The translations under genes were made by a program, and so were the position numbers. This document shows positions 35,463-43,892 of a DNA stretch of 64,000 bases, in pieces. The stretch covers positions 62,001 to 126,000 of the forward strand of contig CADCDO010000005.1 in assembly GCA_902800345.1 (NCBI GenBank), in the 5' to 3' direction. The notes below the pieces were generated by a model. It worked only from the letters and a program-made list of their open reading frames with translations. It was not told the origin of the DNA and did not search any database. The DNA comes from Fibrobacter succinogenes (GTDB lineage Bacteria > Fibrobacterota > Fibrobacteria > Fibrobacterales > Fibrobacteraceae). Numbering within the stretch: the first letter of the stretch is position 1; each line of letters begins with the position of its first letter.

Positions 35463-36296
35463 CTACATTCCTTTCATTTTCAAAAGGGCGGCCATGTCAT
35501 TCGAGTTGATTTCAAAATCGAGTTCGGCGTTTTCGAGGATGCGTTCCTTGTGTGTGGATTTCGGAAGCGGCAGCAGTCCAAGTTGCAAAACAAAGCGGCT
35601 TGCAAGTTGCGGCACCGAGACATGGTATTTTTCTGCCATAGCACAGACTTCAGGCACATTCATGAGGCGCCCTGTCGCATTTGGCGAATATGCCTCGACC
35701 AAGATTCCATTCTGTTCGCAGAAATCGATCAACTCCGTCGGCACATGCCCGATATGGACGCGAATTTGGTTCACGGCCGGCATCACGCGGCCCCCTGCCA
35801 AGATGTTGTTGAGGTCGTCGATTTCAAAATTCGAGACGCCGATTGTACGAATCTTGCCCGCCTCGTAAGCTTCTTCGAGGGCCTTCCAGACTTCAATATT
35901 TTCCTTGAAATAGCAATTCCCAGAAGTCGAACCCATTTCGTTCCACGGGCGTGGTGCATGGATGAGCATCATGTCGATGTGGAACGCATCCAGGCGGTCC
36001 ATGGATTCCTGGATACTGCGCACGGCATCGTCGTAAGTTTTGACTTCGGCAGGGATTTTCGTGGTGATGAAGACGCTTTCGCGGTGAATTCCTGTCGTTT
36101 CAAGCGCAGCCTTAAGCCCAGCCCCAACGCCAGATTCATTTTCGTATGCAATTGCGGTATCGATGTGACGGTACCCAGCCTCGATTGCGGTCGCCACGAC
36201 CTCAGCAGCCACGTCATTCGGCGTTTGCCACGTCCCCAAGGCTAATTTCGGGATTCGCTGCCCGTTATTCAGCTTGTAAAATTCGTCCAGAACCAT
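35463..36296 (-). CDS. Aldo/keto reductase
   Basis: A 277-residue (beta/alpha)8 NADPH-dependent reductase. The tetrad is visible: Asp in YRHIDTAIAYENE with the catalytic Tyr, Lys in FITTKIPAE and His in DMMLIHAPRP. GVSNFEIDDL and PLPKSTHKERI, the cofactor-binding loop, are also present. It resembles the 2,5-diketogluconate reductase group; the real carbonyl substrate is not known. The gene stands alone, with its own terminator, and GAGGTAGGAT upstream of the ATG. Confidence 0.85.
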   Translation of the reverse strand: MVLDEFYKLNNGQRIPKLALGTWQTPNDVAAEVVATAIEAGYRHIDTAIAYENESGVGAGLKAALETTGIHRESVFITTKIPAEVKTYDDAVRSIQESMDRLDAFHIDMMLIHAPRPWNEMGSTSGNCYFKENIEVWKALEEAYEAGKIRTIGVSNFEIDDLNNILAGGRVMPAVNQIRVHIGHVPTELIDFCEQNGILVEAYSPNATGRLMNVPEVCAMAEKYHVSVPQLASRFVLQLGLLPLPKSTHKERILENAELDFEINSNDMAALLKMKGM

Positions 36297-36673
36297 ATCC
36301 TACCTCACAACTTATACTAAAGTAATATAAATTGAAAGTACGAAAAAGTTCGCTTATTTTTTAAAGTTTTAAGACCACTTTGGAATATTTACTGGTGTGA
36401 AAATTTTCTTCATTAGATTTCGGTGAAAAACGTTCCGTTTTATAGAACAACGAAAAAAGGCCCGTGAGACGAATTTACGTACCAAAGGTGCGAATTACGG
36501 GGCGGAAGTACGCAGCCTCCGTTTTGTTGCTTTGTACGCTATACACTAGAATGTAAAAATCGGGAAAAATTGGCTAAAATTATTGAAAACCGGCACCTTA
36601 ATTCGAGGCCAAAGGTATTAATGGCTTTGCAGCGTTTCAATGGCAGCCGGATAACGGAGGATATTGTTCCGTT
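36297..36673. other. Gene-free region with a degenerate TACGTA unit
   Basis: Contains TTACGTACC (from 36475) and GAAGTACGCA (to about 36515), spaced like the 41-bp units at 31501-31805. Near 36596 is CCTTAATTCGAGGCCAAAGG, related to the sequence near 33438. No gene is seen. Confidence 0.5.
36475..36515. repeat. Degenerate 41-bp TACGTA unit
   Basis: TTACGTACC and AGTACGC stand 33 bases apart, the same distance as in the four units at 31501-31805. The right arm differs by one or two bases. Confidence 0.45.
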
Positions 36674-37603
36674 CTACTTTTCAATGGTCTTGATTTCGCC
36701 TTGGGCGGCACGGTTCGCATTGTACGGGTCGATGTGCACCATCGCATCGACGACGTTTTCGCCGGAATCTATCAGCAGCTGTTCTACTTCTTCGGCGACA
36801 TCGTGCGCATCTTTCAAGGTCATCTGGTCATCGACGACGATGTGGACGTCCACATGCAGGTCGCTCCCGACATAGCGCGAGCGGAGCCCATGCAGGCTAA
36901 TCACCTTGGGGTGCGAAAGCGCCTCCCGTCTCAATTTTCCGAGAACATCGGGATCGGCCCCATAATCCACCAGTTGGCGAAGCCCCGGCCAGGCGATTTC
37001 GATTGCGGAATGCAGAATGAAAAACGCAACGACCAGCGCACCGACGGAGTCCGCGAACCACAGTTCCGGGAAGAGAATGGCAAAAACGACAGCCACAAGC
37101 ACAGGAATAGAGCTAAACGAATCGCTCCGGTGGTGCCAAGCATTCGCCTCCAGCGCCTGGCTGCGGATTTTTTTCCCCGCATTGCGCGTGTAACGGAAGA
37201 GGATTTCTTTCACGATGATGGAGACCAGAGCCATCACGGCAACCGACATCTCCGGATGGGACGCCTCGCCCGCCAAGAGCGCAAGAACGGCCTTGTAGCC
37301 AATTCCGATGCCCACAGCAGCAACGGCAAGTCCGATTCCAATAGTTATGAGCGTTTCGAAACGCCTGTGCCCGTAAGGGTGTTCCGCATCGGGCGGAGAG
37401 TTCCAGAAATGACTCCCGACGATAACCGCGACATCGGTCAAAAAGTCGGATGCGCTATGGACGGCATCGGCAACAAGCGCCTGGGAATTCCCGAAAACGC
37501 CCACCACAAACTTGGCGACGGAAAGCGCGGCGTTCCAGCCAAGCCCAATCCAGGTCACCTTGCGGACTTCCGCACTGTCGTCTTTTTTGCGCACACGAGT
37601 CAT
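36674..37603 (-). CDS. Cation diffusion facilitator transporter
   Basis: A 309-residue inner-membrane transporter of the CDF family that expels divalent metal in exchange for protons. About six membrane segments lie in residues 20-210, with the metal-site motifs DAVHSASDF (HxxxD) and HHRSDSFSS (HxxxD). The C-terminal cytoplasmic domain (about 215-300) has HVDVHIVVDDQMTLKDAHD. The His/Asp pattern is usual for Zn/Fe/Mn exporters; the metal cannot be fixed. ATG 37603 is chosen over a GTG two codons earlier. It is divergent from the adaptor gene at 37731. Confidence 0.9.
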   Translation of the reverse strand: MTRVRKKDDSAEVRKVTWIGLGWNAALSVAKFVVGVFGNSQALVADAVHSASDFLTDVAVIVGSHFWNSPPDAEHPYGHRRFETLITIGIGLAVAAVGIGIGYKAVLALLAGEASHPEMSVAVMALVSIIVKEILFRYTRNAGKKIRSQALEANAWHHRSDSFSSIPVLVAVVFAILFPELWFADSVGALVVAFFILHSAIEIAWPGLRQLVDYGADPDVLGKLRREALSHPKVISLHGLRSRYVGSDLHVDVHIVVDDQMTLKDAHDVAEEVEQLLIDSGENVVDAMVHIDPYNANRAAQGEIKTIEK

Positions 37604-37730
37604 GCCCACTAAGCTAGCAAAAAGATTGTTCGACTGGCTAGGACAAATGCAAAATATGCAACCCAGAACGCCAACAATTCATCTAAACGTTCGTAATAAA
37701 AAAACAATGTTTCTATTTTTCTTGAAGCTT

Positions 37731-39026
37731 ATGAAAAAAATTTTAAAAATCATCATCGTCATCGCCGTTCTTGCGGCCATCGCCTTCGGCGTCAAGTCTT
37801 ATTTCTTTAACGGGGACGCCACCAGCCAAGCGGGAGCACTTATAAGCACCAAGGTGGCAACGGACACGATCAGGACCACGATTTCTGCCACGGGTTCACT
37901 GGAACCGGTTGACCAGGTGGAAGTCGGCACGCAGGTGTCGGGCGACATCGCAAAAATCAACGCGGACTTCAATTCCAAAGTCAAGAAAGGGCAGGTCATT
38001 GCGGAACTCGACAAGTCCAAGCTGCAATCGACTTTGAAGCAGGCCTCGATTTCGTACAAGAGTGCCGAGAACGATTTGAACTACAAGCAGAGCACGTACA
38101 ACCGCATCAAGAAACTCGCCGAAAGCAAAAGCGCAAGCGCCGTCGAGCTGGAGCAGGCGGAATACAACTTGAATGCGGCAAAGCTTTCCGTGGAACAACG
38201 CAAGAACGAAGTCGCACAGGCCCGTTTGAATTTGAGCTACGCGACCATCAAGAGCCCGATTGACGGCGTCGTGCTGAAGCGCGCCGTTGACGTAGGCCAA
38301 ACGGTTGCAGCCTCCATGAGCACGCCCACCTTGTTCATCATCGCAAAAGATTTAGTACAAATGAAGGTCATGGCATCCGTGGATGAAGCGGATATCGGAC
38401 AAGTCAAGAAAGGGCAGCGCGTCACGTTCACGGTGGATGCGTTCCAAGGAGACACGTTCCACGGCACCGTGCAAGAGGTTCGCCTGAACCCGACGACGAC
38501 AAGCAACGTGGTGACCTACACTGTCGTAATTACCGCAGAAAATCCGGAACAAAAGCTTTTGCCGGGCATGACCGCCACCTGCACCATCGTCACGCAAGAA
38601 ATCACGGACGCCGTAACGATTCCGGTCAAGGCGCTCAAGTTTACGCCTGCCGAAGGCACCCCGATGATGGACCCGAAAGACATGCCGCGTCCGGAGCGCC
38701 CGAAGACCGCCGAAGCCAGCGACAACATGCCGCCCCCGCCGCCGGGAATGGGGATGGGCGGAGCCACACCGCAAAAAGGGGCAAAGAAAAAGCATAAAAA
38801 GCCGCGCCTCGAAGGCGACCACGTCTGGATCAACATCAACGGCAAGGCCGCGCCGCGCCGCGTAAAGATAGGCTTGAGCGACGGCGTGAACGTACAAATT
38901 CTCAAGGGACTCAGTGTCGGCGATTCCGTCGTAACAAGCCAGGAAACAATATCGGCAAAGAGCAGCCGCAAGTCCGACGCGGCAAGCCCGTTCATGCCGC
39001 AACGCCCAGGAAAGAAGAGGAAATAG
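37731..39026 (+). CDS. HlyD/MacA-type periplasmic adaptor protein
   Basis: A 431-residue membrane-fusion protein. One N-terminal membrane helix (about residues 4-20) is followed by a lipoyl-like half (VEVGTQVSGDIAKINADFNS), a coiled-coil hairpin (about 90-155, SISYKSAENDLNYKQ...) and beta-barrel domains. An unusual insert rich in Pro, Met and Lys (about residues 310-360, MDPKDMPRPERP...GMGMGGATPQKGAKKKHKK) interrupts the last domain. Adaptors of this type link an ABC or RND pump to an outer-membrane channel. No pump gene lies next to it, so its partner must be encoded elsewhere. ATG 37731 is chosen for the signal anchor; a start at 37707 is also possible. Confidence 0.8.
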   Translation: MKKILKIIIVIAVLAAIAFGVKSYFFNGDATSQAGALISTKVATDTIRTTISATGSLEPVDQVEVGTQVSGDIAKINADFNSKVKKGQVIAELDKSKLQSTLKQASISYKSAENDLNYKQSTYNRIKKLAESKSASAVELEQAEYNLNAAKLSVEQRKNEVAQARLNLSYATIKSPIDGVVLKRAVDVGQTVAASMSTPTLFIIAKDLVQMKVMASVDEADIGQVKKGQRVTFTVDAFQGDTFHGTVQEVRLNPTTTSNVVTYTVVITAENPEQKLLPGMTATCTIVTQEITDAVTIPVKALKFTPAEGTPMMDPKDMPRPERPKTAEASDNMPPPPPGMGMGGATPQKGAKKKHKKPRLEGDHVWININGKAAPRRVKIGLSDGVNVQILKGLSVGDSVVTSQETISAKSSRKSDAASPFMPQRPGKKRK

Positions 39027-39190
39027 TTGGTAGGGCTTAGGGACGTCATCCTGAGTGTAACGAAGGATCCAGTAAATTTTAGTTGGTAGAACTTAGAGCT
39101 TAGTAGGAAGTGGTTACGTCATTGTATAGGGTCCAGAGACGCATTAACAAATGACCAATGACGAACAACCAATTCCTAATTTACTTAAAC
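39027..39190. repeat. Dispersed intergenic repeats
   Basis: 39047-39075 carries GTCATCCTGAGTG...GGATCCAGTAA, and the next bases carry TTGGTAGAACTTAGAGCTTAG, a word family also found at 48385-48423 and 55560-55600. Confidence 0.5.
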
Positions 39191-40045
39191 CTACTCCCCG
39201 AGTATAAACGTCAAATACCACACAATCAGGATGTTGCCCCAGAGGTACATAAAGGGGGCAACCACGGCGAGAAAAGGTCCAAAGGGAATTTGTCCTCCAC
39301 ATTCATCATCGCTATTCCCCGACGCCTTACGGTTCTTAATCATCCCGTACGGGACCATCACCAAGAGACCAAGCAAGGCGGCAACCAGCAGCGTTTCGAC
39401 TGCACCGGTAACGCCCATCAGGGCGCCATACCCCGCCAAAAGCTTGACATCGCCAAAACCCATCGCTTCTTTCTTGAGCAATTTGGTCGCTATCCAGCCG
39501 ACCAGATAAAGCCCGCCGCCAGCAGCAAAGGCACCGATCAGGCTCTGGATTGGCAAGATGCCTCCCGGAATAAACGATATCAAAAATCCAACGACAATCC
39601 CGCCAACCGAGATGGAATCGGGAATCAGCTTGTACTTGCAATCCACGGCGCACACGGGATAAGCCCCAAGCAAAAGCCAGAACAACGCGGCTGCGTTCGC
39701 CCAAGTCTGGGGAGCGAGCACCGGCCGCGTAAAATCCGTACCGAAGCCGACCGCCGCATAGAGCGCGAGCGCCCCCAGCAAACCGCAAAGCGCCTCGCCA
39801 ATCGGGTAAATAACGCTGATGGGCTGCTTGCAGCAAGCGCTCCGGCCACGAAGCCAAAGCCAACCGACGATGGGCAAGTTGTAACGGATGGGAATCCTCT
39901 TTTTGCAGAGCGGACAGTGCGAAGGCGGATTGATCAGCGAAATTCCGCGCGGCATGCGATAGACAATCACGTTATAAAAGCTCCCGACACAGGCGCCGAT
40001 GCAAAAAAACACGATTAACCAATACCAAAGTGGAATTTCTTCCAT
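39191..40045 (-). CDS. Prepilin peptidase (A24 family)
   Basis: A 284-residue polytopic membrane protease and methylase that cuts class III signal peptides, such as that of the pilin at 11650-12156. The first loop starts GSFYNVIVYRMPRG, followed by CPLC and, later, SACCKQPIS. The second zinc pair is not a proper CxxC: one Cys is displaced. The catalytic Asp residues appear in AVDCKYKLIPDSI and GFGDVKLLAGYG. Eight hydrophobic segments are visible. It stands apart from other secretion genes, as such peptidases often do. Confidence 0.9.
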   Translation of the reverse strand: MEEIPLWYWLIVFFCIGACVGSFYNVIVYRMPRGISLINPPSHCPLCKKRIPIRYNLPIVGWLWLRGRSACCKQPISVIYPIGEALCGLLGALALYAAVGFGTDFTRPVLAPQTWANAAALFWLLLGAYPVCAVDCKYKLIPDSISVGGIVVGFLISFIPGGILPIQSLIGAFAAGGGLYLVGWIATKLLKKEAMGFGDVKLLAGYGALMGVTGAVETLLVAALLGLLVMVPYGMIKNRKASGNSDDECGGQIPFGPFLAVVAPFMYLWGNILIVWYLTFILGE

Positions 40046-40116
40046 AAAAACCTCGTCTTTTTACGAATATATTTATAATTTAGTTAAACATTTTTCTAAT
40101 ACTGGGAGAACCCTTA

Positions 40117-40578
40117 ATGAATATTGAAATTGCCGCTATCTGTGACGCAGCCACCGCCAACGACATCGGTGGACGCATGAACATCCTTGGTGCATTTGAC
40201 CGCATTTTTGCAAAGTTTCCGCTTGTGATTCCGCAATGTTCCGCAGCGTTCCGCCTGCGCTACCAGCGTTCCGAAGCAGGCTCGCACCAGTTGAGCTTGT
40301 CAATCGAAGATGTCGTGGGGCACCCGATCGTGCCACCGATGCAGTCCGAAATCGACCTTCAACCGGTTGCGCAGGGTTTTGACACGGCCGCCGTCAACAT
40401 GATCTTGAACATGCAGCGTTTGCAGTTCGCCCGCCCGGACAAGTACATCGTGCGTCTGTTCGCCGACAACGAGGAACTCGCAGCGCTCCCGCTGTATGTC
40501 CTCGAAGACCCACGCCTCGCCCAGCAGAAACCGCAATCGCCAACCACCGACGACGGCCCCGTTGACGGAAGAGCTTAG
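40117..40578 (+). CDS. DUF6941-like protein
   Basis: A 153-residue protein. The start NIEIAAICDAATANDIGGRMNILGAFDRI, read in parts, and a beta-rich middle match the DUF6941 pattern (mcD-x-x-G-(K/R)-x-N-(I/L)-LG-x-FD). The function is unknown. The last ~25 residues are Gln, Pro and Asp-rich and probably unfolded. A GGGAGAACCC site lies before the ATG. It is followed by a repeat element and a terminator, so it is a single-gene unit. No partner is visible. Confidence 0.65.
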   Translation: MNIEIAAICDAATANDIGGRMNILGAFDRIFAKFPLVIPQCSAAFRLRYQRSEAGSHQLSLSIEDVVGHPIVPPMQSEIDLQPVAQGFDTAAVNMILNMQRLQFARPDKYIVRLFADNEELAALPLYVLEDPRLAQQKPQSPTTDDGPVDGRA

Positions 40579-40626
40579 TTAGACGAGAGAACGGCTCTGC
40601 CAGCCTACAGACGAAAGACGAGAGAT
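40577..40626. repeat. GACGARA composite element, copy 2
   Basis: GACGAGAGAACG, a GGCTCTGCCAGCC core and TACAGACGAAAGACGAGAGA. It has the same outer parts as 17178-17221 with a different core. Confidence 0.6.
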
Positions 40627-40705
40627 GCGTAAACGAGATTTGCGTCAAAATCGCAGTAGGCAGTAGGAGGTGGTTAGTGATTAGGACTATTAAAAACTAA
40701 CTCTC

Positions 40706-40732
40706 GCCGGGACTTAGCGCCCGGCTTTTTTT
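40706..40732 (+). terminator. Intrinsic terminator just before the lipoprotein gene
   Basis: GCCGGG (40706-40711) pairs with CCCGGC (40720-40725), followed by seven T. It ends 13 bases before the ATG of the next gene. Confidence 0.8.
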
Positions 40733-40745
40733 CTATTTTGGGGAT

Positions 40746-41273
40746 ATGAAATCCGCATTTTCGACTCGTTTTTCCGTTATCGCCGCAAGCGCGCTGTGCA
40801 TGTTTTTTTGCACAAGCCTTACCGCCTGTAGCGGAATCAACGACAGCTGGGAAGTCAAAGGCGGCGGATTCATCAAGTACAGCATCAACGGCGACGAAGA
40901 AATCACGCAGGAATTGGACCGTACCGATGTCGAAGTCCCCTACATCCGGAACAGCCACCACTACCTGCTCATCAAGATTCCGGCAAAACGCAGCGAGCGC
41001 GAGGACCAGTTGAGCATTATGGTGAACCGTCCCAAGCTCAGCAAGAACAACATCGTCCCCAACCAGACATGGATACAAGTCGAAGGGACGCCGAAGGCGT
41101 TCGTCATAGGCGACAGCAACTACGTTTCCATAGACCAGAAAGACGACACCAAGTGGACCGCGACCATCAACTTGCATTTTGAAGACTGCAGGAAAGGGAA
41201 ATGCAACGACAGCCTGCCGCCAATACTTTTCAAGGGGCGAATGCACTACTGGATAGCGGAAGACGATAAATAA
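40746..41273 (+). CDS. Lipoprotein of unknown function, GldH-like pattern
   Basis: A 175-residue exported protein with a lipobox near LTACSG, so Cys after about residue 27 should be lipidated. The mature part is beta-rich and has FIKYSINGDEE, then SHHYLLIKIP and the late LHFEDCRKGKC. The arrangement faintly resembles gliding-motility GldH lipoproteins, but I would not assign it. The GGGGAT before the ATG can act as ribosome site, although the hairpin terminator lies only 13 bases upstream. It stands between a DUF gene and a tRNA gene. Confidence 0.6.
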   Translation: MKSAFSTRFSVIAASALCMFFCTSLTACSGINDSWEVKGGGFIKYSINGDEEITQELDRTDVEVPYIRNSHHYLLIKIPAKRSEREDQLSIMVNRPKLSKNNIVPNQTWIQVEGTPKAFVIGDSNYVSIDQKDDTKWTATINLHFEDCRKGKCNDSLPPILFKGRMHYWIAEDDK

Positions 41274-41388
41274 TTAGGGGTTTGGAGGTAGAAGCGAAGA
41301 AAGGCCTATCACAAAAGGGAAATTTTTCGAATTTTACCCACGACCCCTTGACAATAGCCGCATCTTTTTCTAATATTGGACTCGCCTC

Positions 41389-41462
<74 letters not shown>

Positions 41463-41468
41463 CTGAAA

Positions 41469-41498
41469 AATCCTCGCTGAATAGCGAGGATTTTTTTT
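41469..41498. terminator. Bidirectional terminator after tRNA-Val
   Basis: AATCCTCGCT (41469-41478) pairs with AGCGAGGATT (41483-41492), followed by T. An identical copy lies at 42606-42635 behind the paralogous gene. Confidence 0.85.
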
Positions 41499-41508
41499 GT
41501 AACTGGAA

Positions 41509-42447
41509 TTAAATTTCTTTGCATTCCGGATGCGCAAGTGTTCCCGTCACTCTGTAATTCCTATTTACGGGACCATCAAAATGTTCCGAATATATTTCTC
41601 TCATTATTATAAGGGAACCAGGATCATAAACGCTCAAATTAACATCTGTAGCTCCAGGAACTATCTGCATAGACCTCTTTACGCCCGTATTAAAGAAATC
41701 CGTAAAGCAGGCAAAACGTTTTCCATCAATAGAATAAGTCAGAAAACTATTTACAGCAAAACCAGCCATATTTTCAATAGTTATCAAGCCAGATTCAGGT
41801 TCGTTCGACGAAACAAGATTGGCCTCACCGGAAGCCCTCTGAGCATTATTAATTTCTTGTCTATAAATTTCTCTTGAGTATTCATTGTGTTCCCAAAGGA
41901 AATCCGTAGAACCATTTAACCAAATAACAACACCATTATCATATCTAGCACTGATAGTGCACGATACGCCCACTCCATCATACGAGCACTGAGTATGACC
42001 ATAATCTATAACCGTATCAATAATAGTACTGTCATAAATTTTGCCTTTATGAATCACTTTTAGAGCAACGATAAGCCCCTGTTCATCGCAAAGCTCCCCA
42101 TTAAAAAAGAAAGGTCCCACAGAACCGCCAAAACCGCGCCTTCCATTAACAGCATGAGTCAAGTCGTCCGTAAAATCCAAGGGACCAAAAGTGTGTTTAG
42201 AGCATTTGAGCAAAGCGCCTTCTTTATTTACAAAGAGCGTTATAACGCCTTCACATTTCTGCTGATCCATTTCGACAACGGCATCTCCAAAATTGATATT
42301 GGCGCCATCGTGTAATTCTACACCATCCAATTTAATCGGTTTTTCTATGCGCCACGCGCAGAGATGAGCAAGCGCCATCGCATTGCTGACATGAGCAACT
42401 TCGAGAGTTTTGGTCGTATCGTTTGTGATTATTTTGATTATAGCCAT
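41509..42447 (-). CDS. Cytolysin D4-like domain protein (copy 1)
   Basis: A 312-residue protein without signal peptide. The N-terminal ~85 residues (IIKIITNDTTKTLEVAHVSN ... KPIKLDGVELHDGANINFGDA) are a small domain shared with copy 2. The middle (about 105-215) is beta-rich. The last ~90 residues (AGFAVNSFLTYSIDGKRF...GATDVNLSVYDPGSLIIMREIYSEHFDGPVNRNYRVTGTLAHP, in parts) resemble the C-terminal beta-sandwich (domain 4) of thiol-activated cytolysins. The undecapeptide needed for membrane contact is not conserved. No pore-forming domains are present, so lysis is unlikely. AAGGAG precedes the ATG. The terminator is shared with the copy at 42653. Confidence 0.6.
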   Translation of the reverse strand: MAIIKIITNDTTKTLEVAHVSNAMALAHLCAWRIEKPIKLDGVELHDGANINFGDAVVEMDQQKCEGVITLFVNKEGALLKCSKHTFGPLDFTDDLTHAVNGRRGFGGSVGPFFFNGELCDEQGLIVALKVIHKGKIYDSTIIDTVIDYGHTQCSYDGVGVSCTISARYDNGVVIWLNGSTDFLWEHNEYSREIYRQEINNAQRASGEANLVSSNEPESGLITIENMAGFAVNSFLTYSIDGKRFACFTDFFNTGVKRSMQIVPGATDVNLSVYDPGSLIIMREIYSEHFDGPVNRNYRVTGTLAHPECKEI

Positions 42448-42605
42448 TTTTACTCCTTGTGTTTAAAATAAAATCCGTTCACTTTTACTTTATTAATTGC
42501 ATGAATGAATGTTTTTACTCGTCATTTTTTTGAAAGATTTTTTTTACACCTCGAAAAAAAAATTCGGTGCAAAAAAAACTTGTGCGAATACTTCTGTAGC
42601 TGAAA

Positions 42606-42635
42606 AATCCTCGCTGAATAGCGAGGATTTTTTTT
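42606..42635. terminator. Bidirectional terminator, duplicate of the one at 41469
   Basis: AATCCTCGCT (42606-42615) and AGCGAGGATT (42620-42629), followed by T. It is identical with the hairpin behind copy 1, so the duplicated unit includes its terminator. Confidence 0.85.
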
Positions 42636-42652
42636 GTTAGGTCATATGGCTT

Positions 42653-43624
42653 TTAGACATCGAGTTCTTCGTAATCCGGATCCAAGGTTGTTCCGGTAAC
42701 TTTGTACTTCTTGGTGACCGGAGCATCGAAGTTCTTCGAGAAGATTTCTCGCCAGCTCTTGATGAAATAGGCGTCCCAGACATGCAACACGATATCTGTC
42801 GCACCAGCGGGAAGGTCGATTACTTTCGTTACGCCCGCAGTGAAATCGCCCGTATCTTCTTTGATGCGTTCGCCATTCAGAGTGTATGACACATCGAACT
42901 TGGCGACATACCAGCCTTCGTTTTCAACAGCAATCCATCCGGAATTGGAATTGGCGGCAGCGCGCAGATTGGCGGCGCCCTTGGCTACAGGGGTAAACTG
43001 GGCCTTGTAGTTTTTCCAGCTGTAGAGGTCAAGAGAGTATGTCTTGTGACCGAAGAGGTAATCAATTTCGCCCTCGAAATAAATGCGCCCGCCATTGAAA
43101 TCTACGCCCAAAGTAACCTTTGCGCCGACTCCGGCAACCTTGCCACCGAACGAAATTTCAGGATTGCTTGCATCCAAACGCGTATCGATGATCGTGATGC
43201 CGAGAACTTTAATCTTGGCCGCGAAATAGGAATCCTCAAAATTGCTTGTATCAAGATGGATGCCGATGTCATAAGAAAAGAACGGTCCGATACTTCCGCT
43301 AATATCATTTAAATCGATCGACGAGCGCAAAGAATCAGCTGAGTGTATCGCGGTCAAAGCATTGTTTGCACCTTTATGGCACTTGATAATGCCAACGTTT
43401 TCGCAAACAAAAAGACTTGTCGAGCCACAATAGGTCTGGCCGTCAACTTCAATGATCGCATCTTCAAAATTTATGTCGGTGCGAGGGGGCAACTTTTTGC
43501 CATCCAGTCGGATTGGCTTTGAAAGGCTCCACGCATAGAATCCGAAAAATTCCATGATCTTGGAAATTTCGGCGACTTCGAGATTTTTGGTTGTTCCGTT
43601 TGTTGTGATCTTGATGGTTTTCAT
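42653..43624 (-). CDS. Cytolysin D4-like domain protein (copy 2)
   Basis: A 323-residue paralog of the 41509 gene with better conserved C-terminal features. Residues about 237-320 read WYVAKFDVSYTLNG, then a LPAGATDIVLHVWDA stretch, then SWREIFSKNFDAPV and VTGTTLDPDY. This follows the order seen in domain 4 of thiol-activated cytolysins (YVAxFxVSW, then WxWWRDVIxEYDVPL, then GTTLYP). The Trp-rich undecapeptide is replaced by WDAYFIKSWREI. There is no signal peptide. The resemblance is by eye. ATG 43624 with AAGGAG fixes the start. A palindrome at 43725-43746 lies 100 bases upstream. Confidence 0.6.
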   Translation of the reverse strand: MKTIKITTNGTTKNLEVAEISKIMEFFGFYAWSLSKPIRLDGKKLPPRTDINFEDAIIEVDGQTYCGSTSLFVCENVGIIKCHKGANNALTAIHSADSLRSSIDLNDISGSIGPFFSYDIGIHLDTSNFEDSYFAAKIKVLGITIIDTRLDASNPEISFGGKVAGVGAKVTLGVDFNGGRIYFEGEIDYLFGHKTYSLDLYSWKNYKAQFTPVAKGAANLRAAANSNSGWIAVENEGWYVAKFDVSYTLNGERIKEDTGDFTAGVTKVIDLPAGATDIVLHVWDAYFIKSWREIFSKNFDAPVTKKYKVTGTTLDPDYEELDV

Positions 43625-43724
43625 TATTTTCTCCTTGTTGATTGTTGTTTTTTGTCGATTCGATTTTTCGAACCAACAGTCAAAAGATACCATCACAAGG
43701 AACTAATCCGCAATTACCCAATGA

Positions 43725-43746
43725 GGTTAACCTTTTAAGGTTAACC
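43725..43746. promoter_or_regulatory. Perfect 22-bp palindrome, possible operator
   Basis: GGTTAACCTT and AAGGTTAACC separated by TT, perfect in every pair. It lies about 100 bases before the start of the D4-like gene, flanked by CATTGGGT/TATTGGGT-like half sites on the minus strand. Confidence 0.55.
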
Positions 43747-43826
43747 CAATAGTGTTACATATTAATTAATTTAATAATACCTTTGTATGTAAAATTTTAG
43801 AAAAGGTTATTTTATACATAATATAC

Positions 43827-43856
43827 AAAAAAAAGAACGTCCGCGAAGCGGACGCC
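43827..43856 (-). terminator. Terminator of the permuted peptidase gene
   Basis: ACGTCCGC and GCGGACGC enclose GAA, and the minus strand ends in eight T. Confidence 0.85.
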
Positions 43857-43892
43857 CTAAAGGAAGAAATCATTTATACGATATTTCTCTAG

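Noticed and set aside
40746..41273. Firm assignment of the lipoprotein as GldH
   Set aside because: Only a weak likeness in size and a beta pattern; no other gliding genes are nearby.
41509..43624. Calling the D4-like proteins pore-forming toxins
   Set aside because: They lack the membrane-inserting domains, the conserved undecapeptide and a signal peptide.
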